Positions 10,620-24,490 of a stretch of DNA of 64,000 nt are shown one piece after another. Source of the stretch: Tillus elongatus (lineage: Eukaryota > Arthropoda > Insecta > Coleoptera > Cleridae); the NCBI GenBank assembly GCA_964006375.1, contig OZ023268.1, forward strand, positions 84,083,835-84,147,834, written 5' to 3'. Position 1 is the stretch's first letter. Each line of letters begins with the position of its first letter. Both the position numbers and the translations under genes were made by a program. The notes below the pieces were generated by a model, which was given only the letters and a program-made list of their open reading frames with translations, was not told the origin of the DNA and did no database searches.

Positions 10620-11285
10620 TACAGCTGGCTACAGTTGGCACGATTATTTTGGTGCAGTGTTAAATAACCATGGAAAACAGAAAAGGGACCAATGACATGA
10701 CCTCCAACTAATCCTGCCCAAACATTGACCTTTTGAGGGTATTGCGTATGTTCGTCTCTCATCCAGTGTGAATTTTTTTAAACCAGTCGCCAAAATTTTG
10801 ACAATTGGCATGGCCGTGAAGTGCAAATCTGCACTCATAAGAAAACAAAACATGTTCTAGTCGGATCCGTGTTCTAACATTTCCATCATTTGTTCACAAA
10901 AAGACGCTATAACATTAAAATCGTATTCCATGAGCTCCTGAGTTTGTATTAATTTGTAGTGATGCATTTTTTTCAATATTCAAATAATCGACGAATGGGT
11001 AAAAACTAATGTTGTGGTTGCTTGTCGACTTGAAGAATGAGGGTTTTCCTCAAACTCAAGCATTACATCCAATTTGGTATTATTACTCAGGACATTAGAC
11101 GGTTTTTTTGTACCTGATTTACATGTCCAAGCTCGCGAAATTGCAAAATTTTACTAATTGTGCTTTGGGATATAGGCGGTAAATAGGAAAATGTTATTTG
11201 AAATAGGCGAAAAACTTCAATCTGAGATCGTGTTTTATCTGCGTAACCAATTATTTCCAGAATTGTTTTTTTTTTATTAGAGTTT
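10620..11285 (-). pseudogene. Mariner-type transposase relic
   Basis: The minus-strand frame near 10853 gives FCFLMSADLHFTAMPIVKIL followed by blocks corresponding to FSDECRFALHG, RQNFRYWSDENPHW, P.KLNVWAG and GPFFFPG.LNG of insect mariner relatives. Upstream, LIQTQELMEYDFN and related segments match the region before the first catalytic aspartate. The C-terminal part is absent because the adjacent LINE begins there, so it is either truncated or interrupted. Confidence 0.65.
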
Positions 11286-11930
11286 TGACTTTGAGAACTG
11301 GCTCATTCAGTCACTGTCGATCGTTAAAATGAGCAAGGATGCATCTGACCTTGCTTTTCACAATGGCAAAACCTGTCTTAAGAATGTTAATCCAACAAGC
11401 TCTTTAACTTTTTTCTTTTATCTTCTTTTATCTCCCTATACACTTGCTGTTTACAAAAAATATATACTAAAATTAAAACTTACACACATATCCACCCACA
11501 CACGTACGCGACCGCATATACACTCATGTATACGTACCCACGTCAATAGGCTTTATACGTCCAGTACTTAACACTAGGTGCAGGACAGAAAATGCACATT
11601 ATTTCTTTATGTGCACATACACACACACATACATATGCATGCACACATCTACGCTACAAGTTGTTGCAAGAGAAACACTGGGACACTTTTCACACCAATG
11701 GAGCCTCTCATGGTGACTTTTTAACGTACTGGGGAGGCTGCGGTCAAAAGAGGTTAACACAAGGAAAGACACAGAGGAATTTACTTTTATCTCTCTGACT
11801 ATACATTAATCTGCTAAGTTTATTTAGTATCCCTTAAGACTATATAGTATATTGACACTGGTACAATATTTATTGGAACAGTCCAATTTTCATAATATCA
11901 TCTTTTCACTAAGAGCTATATAAACCTAGC
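11286..11930. other. Unassigned stretch with CA/ACAT simple repeats
   Basis: Low-complexity ACACAT/CACACA runs occur at about 11480-11560 and 11615-11650. No gene was recognised, and frames across it are low complexity. Confidence 0.5.
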
Positions 11931-11933
11931 TAA

Positions 11934-13745
11934 CTAAGAGTCTTTAACAAAACACATGAAAGCTACCATGACACTTTTATTAGAAACAGCTTCATACATA
12001 AGTGATGTCACATCAAGTGGAAAGGAAACATTGTATTTTACCAAATTACAAAATAATATCTTTCTTTGTTCATGATATATAATACAGGAAAAAATCAAAT
12101 GATTTAAATCAGCTGGGCTGGTATTGTCGCATGAGCAAAAGTGATTATCTTCAACTTTTATTTTATACAAATGAGACTTGAAAGCACCAGTACCTAGGAA
12201 GCAACAGTTCTTTATAAATGGGTTGTTTTCTTAGATTAGGGATGACACTACTGAAGTGCTTGTTACAGCTACTTTTCAACTTATTCCAATGATCCTGCCA
12301 TCTTATATTACACACATGTTTTACTTGCGGAAGTAGATCTTTGTTATTGTAAAAGTCATGTTTACAACCTGTTATCGTTGCTTTTTTAGCAAAATACTCG
12401 GCCTTTTCATTACCCTCAAGCTTTGAGTGCCCTTTTATCCATATGAAAGTTACTTTTTTGTGCTGTTGTTCCAAGACCTCTAATTGATAAGCAATATCAC
12501 ATATTACCCTGGACCGATATATAGCATTTTGAAGATTCGATAGAGTTCTTAACAGAGAAAGGGAATCGGTCAAAACAACAAAGCTACTCATATTTTTGTT
12601 ACAGGCTAGTACTAACGCTTTTTGTATGGAAACAGCTTCAGCAGTGTAAAATGAAGTGAACTTTGGCAGACTAAATAGCTCAACTTAATCTAATTGTTTA
12701 ATGTACACTGCGCATCTCACTGAATCTTGAATTGTTGACCCATCAGTATAAATTTTGAGCGCTTTTTATATGGTTTTAACGCTTGTTTCAATATACAAGT
12801 ATTTATATCTGGTATGTTAGTAAATATGGGTATAATAATGTGAGGTTTTATCAGTTGTATGTTATAAGAGAAATTAAATCTAAAATTAAGGATTTCTTTC
12901 GCATACCATTGTGAATTTTCGATTTCCAAAGAAGCGTCAAATAGTGGTGGTGAAGTTTTATTTCTTCAATAGTTTTGCGTAAGATGGATCACAGCTAGCT
13001 GTTGAATTTTTATGAACGTGTCCTGAGAGTCTGAGCTAAAGTTTTTTATAAGAAATTTACAGGATAACAAAAATCTTTTAACAAAAAGTGGTTGTTCGTT
13101 TGTTAAAACTAAAAGACATTGTACAGGAGAAGTTTTGATTGCTCCTGTTATGATTCTAAGAGCTTTATATTGGATTCTGTTAATTTTTGTTAATAGTGTG
13201 TTAGAAGCAGATTCATAAAATATAGAGCCATAATCTAAGATAGGTCTAGTGTATGCTCGATAAAATGTCATTACAGTTGACATGTCTGCACCGTGATTTC
13301 TGCGTGTAGTGTATTTTAAAATATCTGAGCTTTTCTCTGCTCTATCTTTTAGCGAATCTATATGATTTTTCCATCCCAGTCTCTGGTCAAGACTGATTCC
13401 TAAGTATTTGACAGAGGATTGCAATGGAAAGTTAGTCCCAGCAAGAGAAATTGATGGAGTTGGCACATTGAGCTCTTTAATTCTATGTCTTGTGAAATAA
13501 ATTACCACTGTTTTATCTACAGATAGAGTTAAACCGTTAGTGAAATTAAAATGAATTATATTTGACATATCTAAAGAGAGCTCTGTTAAGCATTGGTTAT
13601 AGGAGCTTTGAGTAGTGTACACGCAAAAATCATCAGCATACTGTAAGCATTGTATTTCTTTAGGCAGTATTTTGTGAAAATCGAATGTTGAAGAGAACAG
13701 GGCTCAAAATTGAACCCTGGGGAATGCCAACATTAACTAGCCTAG
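11934..13745 (-). pseudogene. I-like LINE ORF2 relic (RT C-terminus, RNase H)
   Basis: On the minus strand, the YADDFCVYTT catalytic box lies near 13630, after a VGIPQGSILSPVLF block near 13720. It is followed by FTNGLTLSVDKTVVIYFT, VKYLGISLDQRLGWKNHI and YTRPILDYGSIFY (thumb). RNase H follows around 12590-12330: VVLTDSLSLLRTL and FIWIKGHSKLEGNEKAEYFA, the latter matching W..GH.G..GNE.AD. A terminal cysteine/histidine motif FCSCDN..DLNHLIFSC lies near 12110. The 5' half is missing. Frames are shifted near 12165 and between RT and RNase H. The same architecture recurs in the relic at 59480-60810. Confidence 0.85.
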
Positions 13746-15070
13746 GTCTAGATTTGTTATTTTATGCATTTCTGTTCAATAAACCATGTTTCTGAATTAC
13801 AGTTAACAACTGACAACCACTGTCATGCGGTTACAATCACACAGCAAGGCGTTTTAAACAAAACTAAGATTGCCAACTATGAAGAATAATGATAAATTTT
13901 ACTGTCTTCTTTTTAATTGATACCGTTCAAAAAGGACACTGAAATTATTTGTGCTTGCTTTCTCATTATCAAGAATGTAGCGCGATTAGTTATTAATTTT
14001 TCAGTGTTGTAGGGAACTTGGTCAATCAGGTGATTGCTTTTGGCTGTTCATTTTTGAAATGCGTTCTAAAGCCATAACGTTTTTGTATAGATAATAAAGA
14101 TATCTTTCAAATGGCGTATCAAAAGCCCCCACTTCCTATTTAGAAATTTATTTTAAATGGCAACTATCTCTCAAAGGGGGTTGAATGTAGAATTAAAGTT
14201 TTCACCTAGCAGGATGTCATTTTTGTTACGTCCAAAATTTTTACGTCTTTCAGGATTTTTTTTTACTATGCACAATAATTGAGATATTGATTTTATTACA
14301 TTTGGCCGTTCTACACTGTTTAACTCTGCAAACTACATTTCTACAAAATGCTGAAAGAAGTAAAACGCAATTTACAAGTCATTGTTCAAATAGAAATGCA
14401 TTATTAAGTGAAATACACAAAGCTATTTGAACTCGAAACTGTTTGTACTCTAAAATATGATGGTAATTTTGTTAGCCAAAGTTGTAGAAAAGCTACAACG
14501 AGCTTGTTACTAGCTTATGTTTATTTTGTAACTGCATTGCTTAGATATACAAGTTAAATTATGGTCTAAGGGTACTCTATGATAAAGTATATCTAACTGG
14601 GCGTATTATAATGATGTACAAACAAATGTATTCAAAATACAAAACGCTGAACCATGTTCGGTCCCCTGGTTTGAATGCAACTAGACGCACTTAGGATCTT
14701 TAAATTACAGTGACTTTGTTTATTTGCTGCAACTAGTACCATGCTTAGTTTTATTTGAGTTTAAAATTCTCTTATAATTAGTTCATAAGTGCACTCAACT
14801 GTTACCGCTATAATTAACTTTAAAAAGAGGAGCACTGCTTTGCTATCTTTCATTGCAGACAGAATGTTTCAATGTGAAATTATATATTTAAAATATAAAG
14901 CGGTCAATCAGAAAATACCAAACATAAAAATTCCTACATGTCCTCTGGAAACTGCTAAAATATGTTTAAAGTCAAAACGTTTCAAATGCTATATATTCAC
15001 TTCCAAAAAATACAAACACTTAGTAAGAACTAAGTGAAGATTGGAACCCGTGATGAGCACTGAGAAGAAG
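13746..15070. other. Unassigned stretch
   Basis: No recognisable gene. An 82-codon frame at 14789-15037 (MHSTVTAIINFKKRST...) is lysine-rich and shows no known motif. It runs up to the inverted-repeat structure at 15071, so it may be internal DNA of that element. Confidence 0.4.
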
Positions 15071-15391
15071 CACTTGGAGAACCCAAATCACCACAACACA
15101 TCTTTTTAAAGACCTGACGATCGTTTCACTAACAATCTGGCATAGCTGAGAGAAGGTTGGAAAAGTTATAAAGAAAGGTCAAAAACATCACCCGGTAATA
15201 AAAACACGATACACAGAAAATTTGCCTGCGATTTAGTCTCCCTCTCGGTATCGGACAGTACCTAAAACTCATTATATAAGGTGATATTTAGCAGTTTAGA
15301 ATTATTCATCCTCTGGTGACGCTAACCTTGTTAGTGAAATGATGGTCAGGTCTTTAAAAAATATGTGTTGTGGTGATTTGGGTTCTCCAAG
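15071..15391. repeat. Inverted-repeat element with hammerhead-like arms
   Basis: Left arm 15071-15138 (CTTGGAGAACCCAAATCACC...GACCTGACGATCGTTTCACT) and right arm about 15323-15391 are reverse complements with few differences, around a spacer of about 185 bp. The arm sequence is shared with 4630-4765 and with the palindrome at 34661-34828. It could be an inverted pair of Penelope-type terminal repeats or a fold-back MITE. Confidence 0.7.
15310..15350 (+). ncRNA. Hammerhead-ribozyme-like motif, copy 2
   Basis: Same block order as copy 1 at 4670: CCT, CTGGTGA (core box with one change from CUGANGA), CGCTAA, CCTTG loop, TTAGTG, AAAT, GATGGTC, AGG. Stem II is kept while the loop and core have drifted. 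The changes in the core box and in GAAA argue that this copy is inactive even if the family once self-cleaved. Confidence 0.35.
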
Positions 15392-15499
15392 TGTACTTAC
15401 TCACTTAGTTGATTAATTTTAGTAAAATTTATACATAATATGTATTTAATCAATCTTAAAATATGATTACTTTTCCAAACTAAAATATTTAAAAATGTC

Positions 15500-16460
15500 A
15501 CAGTTATTTAATAATCAGTAGGTCCGCCGCTGTTCCTTATGCATTCGATAACTCTTCGAGGAATGCTTGATATTAAATGATTTATGGTATTCTAAGGAAT
15601 GTCATCTCAGTCGTGAATTTGGTGATGACGGTCTACAAGCTTATTTGGTGATTGCGGTAAATTACCCAGTCGATTGTCAATCAAATTTCACACATTATCG
15701 ATTGGTGACAAGAGCGAGAGAACCATGGGAGCAATGTCACGTTATTTTCTTGTAAGAATCTTGTGGGAACCCTTGCTGTATGAAGACGTGCATTTTTCAG
15801 TCTTGTTCGAAAAGACGTTAGATTAACCCTCGTACGTATTGCAGTGCAACAGGCTGTAGTACGTTTCGTATGTAATCATTTGCATTCAAATATATGTCAA
15901 CGAAAACTAAAGGGGACTGCTACCGTATGTTATTGCACCCCATGCCATACACCCCCGTATAAGCGCCGTATGCCGTTCCACAGCAAATTCTAAATGTCCG
16001 CGTCCTACACGTTACCGTCTCTCCAGCGACCAGCGTCAACCCAAATACAGAATCGGGAGTCATCAAAGAACACAACACGATTCCATTGCCGATTCCAATT
16101 TGATCTACCGTTCCACCACTCAAGCCAAGTAGCACGATGTCGAGGTATCAGTGAGAGACATAAAAATAGTCTATACGAACGAAGCCTAAAAGTGCATATT
16201 CTGCGATATATCGTTGCCATTGGGATTCTTTGTTGTAAAGCCGCAATCCTCAAATGATGATCCTCCTATGCTGATGTTGCTCGAGGTCGTCCGGATCCAT
16301 GGTGGCGGTTATGGTTTTCCTTCTTAAAACAACTGAACTAACAATGTAGTACTGTTGACACACTGCGTCCTATGGGGTCGGAAATTTGTCTAATCGGAAA
16401 ACCGACTTCCCGCATACCAACACGCCCCGTTCAGAATTCACTTAAGTGATTGTAATTGTT
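15500..16460 (-). pseudogene. Tc1-like transposase relic
   Basis: On the minus strand an N-terminal MREVGFPIRQISDPIGRSVS HTH segment lies near 16410. It is followed by NRHHGSGRPRATSA (an AT-hook/GRPR linker), EDHHLRIAALQQRI and the catalytic block WNRVVFFDDSRFCIWVDAGR, with the DDSRF form of the DESRF box, near 16070. QPVALQYVRG, a degraded QQ/D block and a C-terminal SSKSYRMHKE..R-like block near 15540 follow. The order is that of insect Tc1-like transposases (~340 aa). Many stops and shifts make it a pseudogene. Confidence 0.8.
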
Positions 16461-16899
16461 CAGTAGACGGCGCCTAGGCATAATGATCTAATAACCTAAT
16501 TGTTTTAGCATAATTTGCTACAAAATGTTGCTTTAAACTGCAGGAAATGCAAATTTAATGAGATATATTTTTGATAAAACAAAATTTAAAAATTGTACCC
16601 CTGTTAAAATTTGTTGGTCGACACTTACTAGGTGTTCGGATTTTTTTTAAGTCAGTATATGTTGTACAGCTTCAAGCTGCTATTTCTGCTATGATCTTTA
16701 TCACTTTCAGTGATTTTATATACACACAAAAATAGTTAATGACAAGATCAAGGCTGTAAAACTCAAAAAAATTTCTTCAAGTAGGTTTAAAATAAAGCCC
16801 CTGCAACCCAAATCCAGGATTAATTTCAGATTATTATGTATATATGTTTACACGATTGGAATAAAGTATAAAACCAAGCAAATAAGTTTAGGCCTTATT
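16461..16899. other. Unassigned stretch
   Basis: AT-rich with no gene or RNA seen. Part of it may be the outer end of the neighbouring Tc1 relic. Confidence 0.35.
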
Positions 16900-19000
16900 T
16901 GTGAAGTATATAAGGTTTAGAGATTAGCTGGTGAAAAGTATTTGCAAGCCCGGAAGATTAAATCTAATTTCTTAGCAGCCACTTCTGCAATTGATGTGAC
17001 ATGTTGGTGCTAACTGAGATTTCGATCCACAGAAATGCCAACAAGTGAAAAGGACTCATTACTTTGAATAACTTGGTTGTTCATTATGATGGATCTAGGG
17101 CTGGTGTATCTCTTATAAGAAAGAAAGAAAGACTGAGATTTGGTGGGGTTCAATTGTACAAGATTTCTGCTTCCCAGTCTAATATTTTTTAGAGATCCAC
17201 GGACACAGAACCCTCCATGAGTCTGCTATCCTCATCTAATTGGGCTAAAGAGACAGGCTTAGAATATTGTATATTGGAGTGGAGGGTGCTGTCGTCCGCG
17301 TAACTGTGAACTGGGTTGGATGTGCTAGAGAGGAGGTCATTGATGTGGAGAAGAAACAAAGTGGGGACAAAAGCTGAACCTTGGGGAACTCCTCCATTAA
17401 TTGGATGCAGTTTAGAGGAATGGCCATCCACGACAACAGAAATGCTCCGGTTGGAGAGGAAATTTGCTGTCCAGGTACAGTGTTTTGGTGGTAGGCCATA
17501 GGCCGCAAGTTTATTAAGCAGCGTCTAATGCTTTGGATATGTCTAAAGCGACAATCTGGGATTCACCGTGTAGTTCGATAGACTTGTTCCAAGAATGGAT
17601 GAGAAAGGAAATGAGGTCGGCAGTCGATCTGCGCTGACGGAATCCATACTGCCTGTAGTGAATTAGACTGTGTTTTTCAAGAAATTTTAGTAATTCGGTG
17701 TTTATATACTTTTCCATCACTTTATAGACGACTGAAAGGAGAGGAATAGGCCTGTAGTTGCTAGGAAGCGCTTTGGATCCTTTCTTGGGGACAGGTTGTA
17801 CTCGAGAAGTTTTTCAGTTAGTGGGGAATATGCCTCTATTTTAAGATATCAGAAACAGACGAATCAAGACAGAAGCAACTTCTGGTGCGCATTTTTTGAG
17901 AAAAATTGCTGAGATCTCGTCAAGGCCAGAGGCTCTCCTTGTATTAAGAGAAGAGAGCATCTTTCGTACCTTTTTAGTTTTGAAAGTGATATCCGTCATT
18001 TTATTCGCGACATTGGGGACTTTTGGTGGTTGAGCATTTGGAGGTGGGTTGAGAATAGAATTGCTGACGAACAACGAGGCAAAAAGTTCGGCCTTGCCCA
18101 GGGCGGTAGAAACAATTTCATCCCCGTTGAGAAGAGGTGGGAACGTGCTCTTGTAGAAATTATTCCCAATAGATTTAGCAAGAGTCCAGAAGGGTTTGCC
18201 GCCGTTGGAGCTTAAGAGCACTTTGTTTTTGATGTGGTTATTAAACGAGTTTTTTGCCTCAGAAAGAATGCGGACATAGCGGTTTCTTGCGTCGTTAAAT
18301 GCTTGACGGTTTTCTTGACTGGGATTGTGTAGAAGCGTTTTGTGAGCTTTGACCCCTTCAAGTCTGGCGTTGTCACAGGATTTAGAGAACCAGGGTTTTT
18401 GACTGGCTGAAGAGGTTTTCTGTGTACGTGGAATAAATATTTCCATGCCAGCTTGGATAATTTCGGTGACGTTTTGTGGGATATCAGGGGGGTCAGGATG
18501 AGAGAAGCAGAGAGACGCCCATGGAAATGAGGAAAAGTAATCAAGCATTTTATCCCAGTTTGCGGAGTTGTAGTGCCAAACGATACGTGGGTGTGATGAC
18601 TGTGTGACCTCGGGTTGCATTGCGCAGGAAGGAGTGACCATGCCGTGGTCTGAGCGACCAAGGGGGCGGTGACTGATATTTTATAGCAGTCAGGATTTGT
18701 AGTAAGAAGGAGATTCAAGGGATTTGAGCTGTGTGTTGGGATGCGAGGAAAGTAAGTAGGTTGATGAACCATATTAGCTAAAGAATTTCTGACTGCAAAG
18801 GCCTCCGCTGCTCTCCCTTGTGGATCGGTTTTTGAAGATCCTAGCCATTCCTTATTATGGACATTGAAGTCACCAAGAATAGTAACCTCGGAGGAAGGTT
18901 CAGAAATCAGATGGTCGGTTTTTTCAGAAAGGTAGTCAAAGGGCTGGGCAAAGTTGTTGTCAGAAGGTGACCGGTAAATGCAACAGATGAATTTAGTTGC
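16900..19000 (-). pseudogene. Jockey/CR1-like LINE ORF2 relic (endonuclease + RT)
   Basis: From 5' to 3' on the minus strand: an AP-endonuclease C-terminal block VTILGDFNVHNKEWLG near 18870 and NPLNLLLTTNPD near 18710; a 266-codon open stretch (17841-18641) covering the APE-RT linker with WFSKSCDNARLEGVKAHKTL and the RT start FLKKCAPEVASVLIRLF; KVMEKYINTELLKFLEKHSL and QYGFRQRRSTADLI near 17660; VALDISKALDAA near 17525 (LD..KAFD box); NGGVPQGSAFVPTLFLLHIN near 17380; and an intact HSYADDSTLH catalytic box near 17290. The thumb ends around 16920. The frame breaks near 17840 and 17515. The element is 5'-truncated and lacks RNase H, consistent with Jockey/CR1-type LINEs. Confidence 0.88.
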
Positions 19001-19029
19001 AGCTCTCCCCCATTATTTAAGGATTAGGA

Positions 19030-19860
19030 GTTCGGTAGTTGCTCTCCCTGTCTCTTGTTCAACTGCTTGGGTAAAGCTCGGCTTGGATCCCAACTTGCGG
19101 CAGTCTTTGATAAGCTTAGCTTACTTTTACTTTTTTCCTATGCAGTAATCTTCTGTCAAATCAGCAGACACTACTCCACACGCCTTCACTACCTATCATT
19201 ATCTGGACAATGTTTTCTCTATAAATTCTTGACTCCCAATTCCGTTTCCAGTTCATGTCTCCACTGCATCCATCTATTGTACAGTAGAGCTGTGCGCTCC
19301 GCCGTATAGGTGGCACCACAATAAATTGTCTTCTGTTATTTCAATTATTTCAGTATACTACCCAAAGCTGCCGTGGCCTGACAGAAACTGACTGATCAAA
19401 AAATCTGGCCTTCGATGACCACGTCCCACCCAGAAATAAGTGTCCTGGTCCATGCTGAAGTACCTACATGTCCTTCCCATATCTTTTGCCACTTGCTTAG
19501 GGTTATTTGTCTTTGCATATTTTTTACTGCTGCTGTATTGGTATCGTCAATATATTATATGCGCCGTCTCTACCCGACAAGGAGCGTGATAAATGGTACT
19601 CCCATGGTCACCTGTATGGCTCCAGTGGACACAGTTCTGTATCCACTGGAAATTCTTAACAGGGCCTTCCTTTGTATACCCAATAACATATCGGGGTATA
19701 TCTTTATGTCGATGGCTAGATGCCTTACCGGTGTACCATACAAAAGTATGGACTCAAACACTTCGACAGATGTACCCTTTAAGGACCAATTGTTGTTGTT
19801 GTACAGGGCCTTCATTAATTCCCGAACCCCACGTGACCGGATTCTGTCTCTCTCTTAGTG
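19030..19860 (-). pseudogene. R1-like LINE 3' ORF fragment
   Basis: The minus-strand frame at 19570-19815 encodes ESILLYGTPVRHLAIDIKIY and LLGIQRKALLRISSGYRTVS, then GAIQVTMGVPFITLLV. This is the highly characteristic thumb/C-terminal sequence of R1-clade LINEs (QR..LLR...YRTVS..A..V..G..P). Further 3', shifted frames give QRQITLSKWQKIWEG and FLSGHGSFG-like blocks. Only the end of ORF2 is present, and it is frameshifted. Confidence 0.75.
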
Positions 19861-20559
19861 GAATATGATTTTATAAGTTGGCAGTCCAAAAAGTAACCAA
19901 AAAAACCACTGGACTAGGGACCCTAAAGTTACTAAATCAATTAACAATTGACAGTTCAGTTCATTGGCGCTCAATTCCTTTTGACGGTTATTTTGTATGT
20001 ATATTGTGCATTTTCAAAGTTCGACCAGTGTTTATCTTCTTCAAATAATTTTGTATCTGTTGGACAATAAAAATAAACAGATTTTATCAAAACTTAGCAT
20101 TTTCATTCCGTTTTTACGTAAGTTAAAAGTGTACGTATATTAAGGTTATGTTGTTGACGATATTCAACATCGCATGGAACGAAGCCCTACCAAATCTGTT
20201 CGTCGGTAATCTGCCCAAACAGGTACATATTTGTTCAATGTTACATAATACACATTCCCAAAACCGTAAATTAGAAGTTTAAATAATCGGACCTCAATGT
20301 GTTTACGTACATTACAACATTTTGATATCTATACAAAATAAAAGTAATATTTTATTGTTTTTAATTTATGTTTTAACAATCAATAACAGTAAACCATACA
20401 TGAACAGACTTGCTGTTAAAAATACTAAATAATAAATACATTTAAGACATTTACTGTTTCACCTTATTATGATTTTTATATTTTTTATAAAACCCCAAAG
20501 GAAATACGGCCATCTTATAGGGATTTCATTAATTCAGGTTGTACAACCGTGTATACCGG
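19861..20559. other. Unassigned stretch
   Basis: AT-rich with no gene or RNA seen. Confidence 0.4.
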
Positions 20560-20690
20560 GTTGCCTAACTTAAGTGGTCACGTGGGATTCGGGAATTAAT
20601 GAAGGCCTTGTAATAGTAGTAATAGTAAGAATAGCTGCGGTGCTATCGGGGCGGCAAAGACGCGGACGAGCCCTAAGGGAGAAAAAATAG
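20560..20690 (+). repeat. LINE 3' fragment with internal deletion
   Basis: The first part (GGTCACGTGGGATTCGGGAA, then TTAATGAAGGCCTTGTA) matches the reverse complement of 19800-19850 inside the R1-like relic. The second part (GCGGTGCTATCGGGGCGGCA, then GACGAGCCC) matches the reverse complement of the LINE 3' UTR at 27890-27925. The two matched regions lie far apart in a complete LINE, so this is a short copy with a large internal deletion. It also suggests that the R1-like and 8.2/27.9-kb LINE fragments are one family. Confidence 0.6.
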
Positions 20691-21289
20691 TAACAACAAC
20701 TAATTTTTTCTCTCAAATTTTTATGAAAATTCTGAAGCATAACACACATGCCGCAACAGGAGTTTTATTGCCTTAGATTAGCCGAAATTAGCATGTTTAT
20801 TTTAAGACAGGCAGCTGAAATCCTTTTAAAAGTGTTCACTGATCAAGTAATAAAATTGATTATATAAATGCGTAAATTCATCAAATGAGCTGAAACTACA
20901 TTCGTTATGCCTGTAAATCGAAAACAGTTGTACATTTAACATTTTTATAGTCTGGATGTTAATTAAAGGTTGTATATTTGGCCATAAATATTTTTATGGA
21001 TATTTAAGATTCACTAGCGAAATATGGTGGGTATTTAAATTTATCATTCGTATCTGATTATGTTTATCTAATTTTTTTAATGATAGTCGTTAATTTGCTT
21101 TTATTTTAATCGATTTTCCATTTTTGATCAGGCTAACAAAATACCGTAGCCTTTAAATACCATGTGAATAAAATAACACTATCTTTATTTTACGGAGTTA
21201 TCCAAAAGTAATCGTACAGTAAGTATTAGATTCTTGGTAAAATATATTACGATTTAGCCAAACTGACCTAAGTCAATATTCAAAGATAT
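20691..21289. other. Unassigned stretch
   Basis: AT-rich with no gene, RNA or shared repeat recognised. Confidence 0.4.
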
Positions 21290-21850
21290 ACAGGGTGTTA
21301 AAGTAAAAAAATTACTTTTCAATTTTCCTAGATATCCATAACAGTATTTGACGTATTGTCTTAAAAAATGCTTTAGTTTCGTAGTGATAAAAATTTGTCA
21401 TTTCCAATTTGGCTTCATAGTCGTTACGAAACTCTTGAATCGCAATAAGTATTTTTAGAGAATTTTTATAGAGAGAATTCACTAATAAGGAGATCGCGAC
21501 TTTTGAATTTTTAAAATATTTCTTCAAATGAGTGCAAATGTATATGTATCAATTATATAACTTAAAAAATACTCCACACATTTGGACCTAATTTGGTAAG
21601 TGCCTTTATTTCGAAAGTACGTTTAGACAATTCATTATCCAGGAAAATCGGACCAGTTTTTCCAAGAAAATTTTAAGTTTTCTGTTGGAATTTTTTTATG
21701 TCTCCGGAAATAACAAAGCTTTGTCAATCATAGCTGCTTTGGAGCGCAGCTTTGTATTAGAAAATGTAAACTATATGCCAAAATTTAGATCTATGCGTTA
21801 AAAGCGAAAAAATTTATAAGCATTTAAAGAAAACAAATTTGGATACCACT
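21290..21850 (+). repeat. Partial copies of dispersed repeats, including element A
   Basis: CAGGGTGTTAAAGTAAAAAA with the following TTTTCCTAGATATCCATAA resembles the repeat end near 2890. From about 21620 the text TTATCCAGGAAAATCGGACC, AAAATTTTAAGTTTTCTG, TCTCCGGAAATAACAAAG follows the internal part of element A in plus orientation but without its (AT)n tract or termini. Confidence 0.55.
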
Positions 21851-22240
21851 GGTAATCAGAGAAACCGACACGAAGAAAATATTGCGTATTAAACAAAATT
21901 TACTGAAATACTACAAAGACTATCTTTTCTTTGCACAAAAAGGTGAAGAAGTACAAGAAAAATTACTTTCAAAATTTAATAGTTGTTCTTCTGAAAATGA
22001 CAGTGACGATTTAAAACGTCTAAATTGATGAATTTTAACAAAGGTTCTATGCATAATGCATGGAAAGCATAAAATTAAATGTTTTTAAAAAAGTCGTGGA
22101 TTACTGTTTCAAGTATTACGATTCTTCATTTTATAAATTATTTACAAAAAATAACTTTGAAATAAAAATTATTTTCTATGCTAAAAAAAACATTTATATA
22201 CGAGCTTATAACCCGTTCATTATAAAAAACGGGTCACGTG
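21851..22240. other. Unassigned stretch
   Basis: A short frame reads EEVQEKLLSKFN then SSENDSDDL near 21940-22025, an acidic stretch without a recognisable family. Nothing else is supported. Confidence 0.35.
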
Positions 22241-22242
22241 CT

Positions 22243-22330
22243 GCATAGCCGAGTTCGTTGGAGCGCCAGTATGATAACCCACTCAATTATGATGCAGGTA
22301 CAAATCTTAAAATTGTGTGAGCGATCTAAT
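22243..22330 (+). repeat. tRNA-like sequence (SINE head or tRNA relic)
   Basis: TAGCCGAGTTCGTTGGAGCG fits an A box (TRGCNNAGNNGG), and GCAGGTACAAATC about 50 bases later fits a weakly mutated B box (GGTTCAAATC). A clean acceptor stem is not visible and the downstream tail is AT-rich. A decayed tRNA-derived SINE head is more likely than a functional tRNA gene. It is unrelated in sequence to the SINE at 7008-7372. Confidence 0.5.
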
Positions 22331-22738
22331 TTTTTTATTATTTTCTTAACGTTATATAATTATATTAGGTAATCGCAAATGTAATTTTAGCAAGTGCTTG
22401 TTTTCTTCTCTGCAACCAGTTTCGCTTCTTACGGCATCGTCAGGCAAAATAATTTTTTTGAACCCTCAGAAAGAGTCTCTACATCTGTATTTAGGTCGGA
22501 TTAATTTATTTCGTTAGCAAATTTTCCTGTACACAATGTCCTTGTGATATCAACTTTTCTTGCAAACTTTTCAGCGAATTTCCTTGAAAAAAAAAATTAG
22601 AGTCTTATAGGCTGCAATCAAATTTTCACAAAGTTTTGTTCATGTTTGTTATTAATTATTTTTTTTCAATTTCAAGTAAAACTCCAAAGGCTCGACGATG
22701 TTACAAAGAGTTTTTATTTTGCAACTGACCTAAATAAA

Positions 22739-22742
<4 letters not shown>

Positions 22743-22808
<66 letters not shown>
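22743..22808. repeat. (AT)n microsatellite
   Basis: Pure TA run of about 66 bp just upstream of an element A copy, followed by sequence that recalls element A (GAAAATTCACTAA near 22880). Confidence 0.95.
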
Positions 22809-22812
<4 letters not shown>

Positions 22813-23030
22813 TTGAAGCCATTTTTACAAAATCTGAAAGTCCAAATCTCCTCATTAGTGAATGTTTTGTACGAAAATTCACTAAATACCATAACAACAA
22901 TAAATTAACTAAAAAATAAGAGCAATAAGTGAAAGTCTATACAACGAAAATATCGACCCACATCAATCTATGATTGTGTGTGTGTGTGATGATTATTATA
23001 TGGCCTCGACTTATGATCTTACTACAGCTT

Positions 23031-24490
<1,460 letters not shown>

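Noticed and set aside
22243..22330. Functional tRNA gene
   Set aside because: A and B boxes are visible but the B box is mutated and no acceptor stem pairs cleanly. A SINE head or tRNA relic is more likely.
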